NCBI GenBank assembly: GCA_937889645.1
Contig: CALBZE010000024.1
Coordinates: forward strand, 50,950-114,949
Source of the DNA: an uncultured bacterium
GTDB lineage: Bacteria > Gemmatimonadota > Gemmatimonadetes > Longimicrobiales > RSA9
Length of the DNA: 64,000 nucleotides
Reading direction: 5' to 3'
In this document: positions 59,537-64,000 of the stretch, piece after piece
How positions within the stretch are numbered: position 1 is the first letter of the stretch
How the letters are laid out: each line of letters begins with the position of its first letter
Translations under genes and position numbers: made by a program
Notes under the pieces: model-generated
What the model was told of the DNA's origin: nothing
Databases searched by the model: none
Seen by the model: the letters and a program-made list of their open reading frames with translations, nothing else

Positions 59537-61141
59537 ATGGCGCTCGACGAGCGCTTTTATGGCTTGTCGGTCGCCCAGGCGCTGGAAGCGCGGGCGGCGG
59601 AAGATCCGGATCGCACGTTCCTGATCTTCAATGGTCGCCGTTGGACCTATGGCCAGGTCGATGCGCGCGCCACGGCGCTGGCGGCGGCGCTGGGCGAGCT
59701 CGGCATCGAGCCCGGGGACCGGATCGCGCTGGATCTGCCGAACTGGCCGGAGTTCGTGATCTCGGTCTTCGCGGCGGCGAAGCTGGGCGCGGTCATCGTG
59801 CCGCTGAATCCGCATTACACCGTGCCGGAGCTCCAGTACATGCTCCGGCATTCCGAGGCGGTGGTGGTGGTCACCGCCGAGTCGTTCGGGGGAGTCGACT
59901 ACCTCGAGCTGTATGAAGGCTTCCTCTCGACGCTGCCGGACCTGCAGTACCTGGTCACGGTGGGCGAAGAGGACCTGTGGTACGACGACCGGATCTACCA
60001 ATTCGAGGATCTGGTCTCGAGCGGGGAGAGGCGAACGGTGCCGCCGGTGGAGATCGATCCGGCGGAGGACGTGTTCGCGATCCTCTACACCTCGGGGACG
60101 ATGGGGAAGCCGAAGGGCGTGGCACTCACGCACCGGAACCTGGTGACCACGGCGGGGCGGACGGTCGAGGCGATCGGCCTGGATCGCGACGACGTGGTCT
60201 TCGGGGTCACCACCGTCTTCCACGTGTTCGGGCTGGGCCCGGGGATCCTGGGGACGGTGATGACCGGCGCCTCGCTGGTGCTTCAGGAGCAGTTCCTGCC
60301 GGACGAAGCGCTGGCGCTGATCGAGCGGCACAAGGTGACGGTGCACTACGGCGTGCCGACGGTGTTCGTCTCGGAGCTGCACGAGCTGGCGCACGAGAAG
60401 CGGGATCTCTCGTCGTTGCGGGCGGGGATCGTGGCGGGTGCGCCGATCGGCGACGAGATGCTGCGCCGGATCCGCGCCGAGCTGTGCCCGAACCTCCAGG
60501 TCGCCTATTCGCTGGTCGAGACCGCGTCGGCGGTTTCGGTCACGCGGTCGGACGACCCGGAGGAGAAGCAGGTCTTCACGGTCGGCCGGCCGCTCCCGGA
60601 GACCGAGGTCCGGATCCTGGACCTGGACGGGAGCGTGCTCCCCGTCGAGAGCCTGGGCGAGATCGCGGTGCGCGGCCCGGGCGTGATGAAGGGGTATTAT
60701 CGGCAGCCCGGGGAGACCTCGCAGGCGTTCGACGAAGATGGATTCTTCCTCACCGGTGATCTGGGGATGATCGACGAGGAAGGGTTCATACACATCGTCG
60801 GACGCCGGAAGGAGCTGATCATCCGGGGCGGCTTCAACATCTACCCGCGGGAGGTGGAGGATCGACTCCAGGCACACCCCGCGGTGTTGGACGCCGCGGT
60901 GGTCGGTCTCCCGCACGAAGTCCTCGGCGAAGTCGTCTGTGCGTGCATCGTTCCGGTCGAGGGGGCGATCATCACGGGCGAGGAAATCAAGGAGTGGTGC
61001 CGAGGCGCACTCGCGGACTACAAGGTCCCGGACCTGGTCCGCTTCCTCGACTCGTTCCCGCTCACGGGGAGCGGGAAGGTCCGTCGCGTCGAGCTCGCGC
61101 GCATGATCAGCGCGGAGGAGTCGACGCGCCGGACGCCATAG
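59537..61141 (+). CDS. AMP-dependent acyl-CoA synthetase/ligase
   Basis: 534 residues, ANL superfamily. P-loop-like A3 motif Y-T-S-G-T-M-G-K-P-K-G (about 185-195), a Y-S-L-V-E-T-A motif near the acyl pocket (in place of the common Y-G-x-T-E), T-G-D-L-G-M-I-D (about 413), G-R-R-K-E-L-I-I-R-G-G-F-N-I-Y-P hinge (about 427-442) and C-terminal catalytic Lys in G-S-G-K-V-R-R (about 515). It activates a carboxylic acid, probably a medium- or long-chain fatty acid, to the acyl-CoA. GGAGG lies upstream of the ATG. It stands alone under its own promoter. Confidence 0.92.
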   Translation: MALDERFYGLSVAQALEARAAEDPDRTFLIFNGRRWTYGQVDARATALAAALGELGIEPGDRIALDLPNWPEFVISVFAAAKLGAVIVPLNPHYTVPELQYMLRHSEAVVVVTAESFGGVDYLELYEGFLSTLPDLQYLVTVGEEDLWYDDRIYQFEDLVSSGERRTVPPVEIDPAEDVFAILYTSGTMGKPKGVALTHRNLVTTAGRTVEAIGLDRDDVVFGVTTVFHVFGLGPGILGTVMTGASLVLQEQFLPDEALALIERHKVTVHYGVPTVFVSELHELAHEKRDLSSLRAGIVAGAPIGDEMLRRIRAELCPNLQVAYSLVETASAVSVTRSDDPEEKQVFTVGRPLPETEVRILDLDGSVLPVESLGEIAVRGPGVMKGYYRQPGETSQAFDEDGFFLTGDLGMIDEEGFIHIVGRRKELIIRGGFNIYPREVEDRLQAHPAVLDAAVVGLPHEVLGEVVCACIVPVEGAIITGEEIKEWCRGALADYKVPDLVRFLDSFPLTGSGKVRRVELARMISAEESTRRTP

Positions 61142-61364
61142 GGAGCGCGAGACTCCTTCACTGGTCTCACTGCGCGGCCCCGTCGCCTGCCCCCGGTGAG
61201 GGGAGGACGAGGCGAGCGCGACGTCGAGCACGGGCGAGAAAGAAGCCCGCCCTCGGCGCCGCCCTCGCGCTCCTCCCTGCGCCGGGGAGGGCGGCCGGGA
61301 GGCGGTGGAGAAAGGAAGGGGCCTCGCCGTTGGGAAACGGTTTTTCACAACAGAAGCGAGGCAC

Positions 61365-63899
61365 ATGGCTGCACAGTTTGCACGCGCCCCTCATCGGGGC
61401 GTCACGTCCGGGCCGACGCCGTCGGCGCCGAACGCTGCACTCCTCATCGACTTCGACAACGTCACGATGGGGATCCGCAGCGACCTGTCGAAGGAACTCA
61501 AGAATCTACTCAACAGCGACATCATCAAGGGGAAGGTCGCGGTACAGAGAGCATACGCCGACTGGCGGAGGTACCCGCAATACATCGTTCCCCTGGCCGA
61601 AGCGTCGGTCGACCTGATCTTCGCTCCGGCCTACGGCAGCTCGAAGAAGAACGCCACGGACATTCGCCTGGCGATCGACGCGCTCGAGCTGGTCTTCACC
61701 CGTCCCGAGATCGGGACCTTCATCCTCCTCTCGGGCGATTCCGACTTCAGCAGTCTCGTCCTCAAGCTCAAGGAATACGGCAAGTACGTCATCGGCGTAG
61801 GGATCCGCGAGTCGGCGTCCGACCTGCTGGTCCAGAACTGCGACGAGTACTACTCGTACTCCGTTCTTACGGGTCTGACCAAGGAAGACGACACGACGCG
61901 CGAGGCGCTGGACCCGTGGATGCTGGTCGAGAAGGCGGTCAAGCAGATGGCCGAGAACGGCGACATCATGCGTTCGGACCGCCTGAAGCAGGTGATGCTG
62001 GAGCTGGATCCCAACTTCAGCGAGAAGGAGCTGGGGTACAGCAAGTTCAGCAAGTTCCTGTCGGACGCGGTTGCGCGCGGCTGCCTGGCGCTGAAGAAGG
62101 GGGAGAACGGGCAGTGGGAGGTGGCGCCGGCGGAGCCTGGCGTTGCGGTCGCCGAGGAGGCGCCGGAGGCGAAGCCGGAGCGTGAGGCGCGGACGGCGCG
62201 GGAGGACGGCCGTCGTTCGCGTGGTCGCGGGCGGGGTCGTGGCGCCGCTGCGGCGGAGGCGGCCGTGGCGGAGCCGGCTGCGCCGGCCATCGAACCGGTC
62301 GCGCCTGCGGGGGAGGTCGAACCCGTCGGGCTGGTGGCGGCGGAAGGCGATCCGCTCGCTGCGGCGTACGCGCTGCTGCGGCGTGCGGTCGAGAGCGTCA
62401 CGAAGGGCGGCGCTCCGGCGCGTGACTCGGATGTGAAGCGTCGCATGCTCGAGCTGGACCCGTCGTGGGACGAGTCGACCGTCGGGTTCAGCAAGTTCAG
62501 TCGCTTCCTGCGCCAGGCCCACGATGCGGAGGTGATCGACCTTCACAAGACGGGGAACGGCGCGTACGAAGTGACGCTGGCCGGTGGGAAGTCGGGGCGT
62601 GCCGGCGCCGCGCGACCGGACTCGCGCGGCGAGCGGGGCCGGCGCGGCGCGACCGAGGCGCCCGCGGAATCCCGGGGCGCGGCTGCCGCTCGGGCGGATG
62701 AGGCGCCGAAGGCCGAGCCCGCGGCCGAGGCGGCCCCGAGGGGCGAGTCCCGCGCGGACACGGCGCCAGAGGGTGGGCGCGGGCCGGAGCTGGCGAAGGA
62801 TGAGGCCCGTGCGGCGGAGCCCAAGGCGGCCGAGCCGGAGGCCACGTCGGCTGCCGCGCCAGCCGGTACGCCATCGGCTCCGGCCGCTCCGACCGTCCGG
62901 CGGCCGGTCGGAGTCGGGATCGGGTTCCGCCCCGGGATGCGTCGTGGCGGGGTCGTGTCGGGTCCTCCGCCGCTCCTCCCCGGTCAGACGGTGCGCCCGA
63001 AGGGGTCGCTGAACGGCAAGACGGGGTCGGCGGAGCCGGAGTCGGCGGAGCCGAGCGCCGCGGCGGCCGAAGCGGCCGCGACGGCCGGGGCGGAGCCGGC
63101 GAAGAAGGCGGCTGCGAAGAAGGGGCAGGCCAAGTCGAAGAAGGCGGCCGAATCCAAGCAGAAGCCGACCGAGGCGAAGAAGCAGCCCGCCGAGACGACA
63201 GAGGCGGCGGCTCCGGCGAAGGAGAAGGCCGCGGGCCAGAGCACCAAGAAGGCCGGCGCCGCCGTTGCGCCCGAGCTGGTTGGGTTGCCGACGGACGCGG
63301 AAGGCGTCGTCGCCTACCTTACGACGCGCTACAAGGGCGTCGGGGCGAAGACGGCAGAGGCCCTGATCGCCGAGTTCGGAGCGGACGGCGTGTTCCGTGC
63401 GCTCCACGCCGATCCGGCACGGGTGCGCGAGCTGCTGGGCGCGCGTCGGGCCGAGGCGCTGCTCAAGGGTTGGGAGTCCGATCTGGCGCAGCGTCGCGCT
63501 GAGGCCGCGGCGGAGGTCGCGGCCGTCGGCACGACGAAGGAGGCCGGGCGGTCGAGCGGCGCCGCTACCAAGAAGTCCGCGGAGCCGAAGGCGCAGGCGA
63601 AGCCGTCCGAGGCGTCGGGCTCGAAGAAGTCGCGGGGGGCCGCGCGGAAGTCCGGGTCGGCGAAGGGCAAGGCCGCCGAGGCCGAGACGCCGAAGGCCGA
63701 GCCCGTGGCCGACGCCGCTTCCGATACGCCCGCCGCGAAGCAGGCCGCGGCGGCCGAGCCCGAAGGCGCCGCCGCGCCGCACGCGAGCGCGGCCGCGGAT
63801 GGCGAAGCGGCGGCCCCGAAGAAGTCGCGCGGCTCGCGATCGCGCGGGCGGCGCGGCGGCCGCAAGCGCGGGAAGAAGGTCGAGGCCGGCGGCGACTGA
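61365..63899 (+). CDS. NYN-domain ribonuclease with two OST-HTH/LOTUS domains and C-terminal HhH motif
   Basis: 844 residues. NYN (PIN-like) domain about 20-165: L-I-D-F-D-N-V (D29, D31), N-A-T-D and S-G-D-S-D-F, so the acidic metal site is intact. Two OST-HTH/LOTUS domains follow (about 182-262 and 327-407), sharing S-K-F-S-K/R-F-L, then a long Ala/Glu/Lys/Pro-rich disordered part (about 408-637), a helix-hairpin-helix-like segment (about 638-705; G-V-G-A-K-T-A-E-A-L) and a second Lys/Ala/Ser-rich tail ending in a basic Arg/Gly/Lys cluster. LOTUS domains bind RNA, including G-rich structures; NYN domains cut RNA. ATG 61365 was chosen because upstream codons read through low-complexity DNA. 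Overlaps the next ATG by one base. Confidence 0.9.
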   Translation: MAAQFARAPHRGVTSGPTPSAPNAALLIDFDNVTMGIRSDLSKELKNLLNSDIIKGKVAVQRAYADWRRYPQYIVPLAEASVDLIFAPAYGSSKKNATDIRLAIDALELVFTRPEIGTFILLSGDSDFSSLVLKLKEYGKYVIGVGIRESASDLLVQNCDEYYSYSVLTGLTKEDDTTREALDPWMLVEKAVKQMAENGDIMRSDRLKQVMLELDPNFSEKELGYSKFSKFLSDAVARGCLALKKGENGQWEVAPAEPGVAVAEEAPEAKPEREARTAREDGRRSRGRGRGRGAAAAEAAVAEPAAPAIEPVAPAGEVEPVGLVAAEGDPLAAAYALLRRAVESVTKGGAPARDSDVKRRMLELDPSWDESTVGFSKFSRFLRQAHDAEVIDLHKTGNGAYEVTLAGGKSGRAGAARPDSRGERGRRGATEAPAESRGAAAARADEAPKAEPAAEAAPRGESRADTAPEGGRGPELAKDEARAAEPKAAEPEATSAAAPAGTPSAPAAPTVRRPVGVGIGFRPGMRRGGVVSGPPPLLPGQTVRPKGSLNGKTGSAEPESAEPSAAAAEAAATAGAEPAKKAAAKKGQAKSKKAAESKQKPTEAKKQPAETTEAAAPAKEKAAGQSTKKAGAAVAPELVGLPTDAEGVVAYLTTRYKGVGAKTAEALIAEFGADGVFRALHADPARVRELLGARRAEALLKGWESDLAQRRAEAAAEVAAVGTTKEAGRSSGAATKKSAEPKAQAKPSEASGSKKSRGAARKSGSAKGKAAEAETPKAEPVADAASDTPAAKQAAAAEPEGAAAPHASAAADGEAAAPKKSRGSRSRGRRGGRKRGKKVEAGGD

Positions 63900-64000
63900 T
63901 GCCCGGTCGGACCGGAGGCACTCCGCTTCCGAGCCAGTTCTACGATCGGCCCGCCGAGGAGGTCGCGGCTGCGCACGATCTCGTCATCCTCGCCGTCCCG
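63899..64000 (+). CDS. 5' end of a gene cut by the window edge; possibly a Mpg-type DNA-3-methyladenine glycosylase
   Basis: Starts TGATG-coupled to the NYN gene and stays open for 34 codons to the window end. The stretch P-L-P-S-Q-F-Y-D-R-P-A-E-E-V-A resembles the N terminus of the Mpg/AAG family, but the expected L-L-G that follows is not there (A-A-H-D-L-V-I-L-A-V-P instead, which looks more like a Rossmann strand). The call is tentative; the remaining sequence is needed. Confidence 0.35.
   Translation, partial: MPGRTGGTPLPSQFYDRPAEEVAAAHDLVILAVP

Noticed and set aside
61142..61364. GC-rich low-complexity DNA before the NYN gene considered as coding (open in several frames)
   Set aside because: Composition-driven frames without domain or ribosome-binding site; the NYN domain starts after ATG 61365.
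62580..63890. Lys/Ala/Glu-rich repeated stretches that could be read as a DNA tandem repeat or CRISPR-like array
   Set aside because: The repetition is only compositional coding for disordered parts of the NYN protein; units are irregular and no constant-length spacers exist.
1..64000. tRNA, rRNA, transposon or prophage genes
   Set aside because: Gaps between genes were read and none holds a cloverleaf, an rRNA stretch, transposase-like ORF or flanking direct repeats.

Overview
The window is GC-rich, densely coded bacterial chromosome with almost all genes on the + strand. Two SusC/SusD-type outer-membrane uptake pairs, many lipoproteins, TamA/TamB-like envelope genes and a few-component chemosensory operon point to a Gram-negative bacterium. 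High GC together with SusC/SusD pairs suits Gemmatimonadota better than classical Bacteroidota; that assignment is inference, because no rRNA gene is present. No tRNA, rRNA, CRISPR array, transposase or prophage was seen.

Layout. 1-11 kb: envelope and housekeeping genes (PASTA protein, YbbR protein, tsaD, a metallophosphoesterase, a TamA/BamA-like barrel, tamB, a lipid kinase). 11-21 kb: a signalling block made of a REC-PAS(LOV-like)-GAF-PAS-histidine kinase-REC hybrid protein, then cheA-cheW-mcp-cheR-cheB, with no stand-alone cheY. 21-25.5 kb: efp, a DUF2914 protein and uvrA. 25.7-28 kb: a small secreted ORF converging on a minus-strand pair (NIPSNAP protein, Ada/AlkA fusion). 28-31 kb: a YbjN-like protein, PspA, an AI-2E-type permease and a small basic protein.

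31-40 kb is the most coherent metabolic island: a NamZ-type exo-muramidase divergent from a NagZ::serine beta-lactamase fusion, then a NagB::PIG-L deacetylase fusion, a sodium/solute symporter and a BadF/GlcNAc-kinase-type sugar kinase. Together they look like a peptidoglycan amino-sugar salvage route: outside trimming, uptake, phosphorylation, then deacetylation and deamination. 40.6-54.7 kb: tyrS, then two SusC/SusD loci with long leaders, the second followed by a lipoprotein and a DUF4397 protein and closed by a perfect bidirectional terminator, facing a plug-only TonB-receptor-like gene. 55-64 kb: folK, a gluzincin-like lipoprotein, a YbdK-type ligase, a DUF2905 protein, aroB, an acyl-CoA synthetase, and a NYN ribonuclease with two LOTUS domains.

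The points most worth following are the LOV-like domain whose photoactive cysteine is leucine, the salvage island with its two enzyme fusions, the NYN-LOTUS-LOTUS-HhH protein, the EF-P with asparagine at its tip, and the barrel-less TonB plug protein. Starts were adjusted by ribosome-binding sites and family alignments from memory; no database search was possible.
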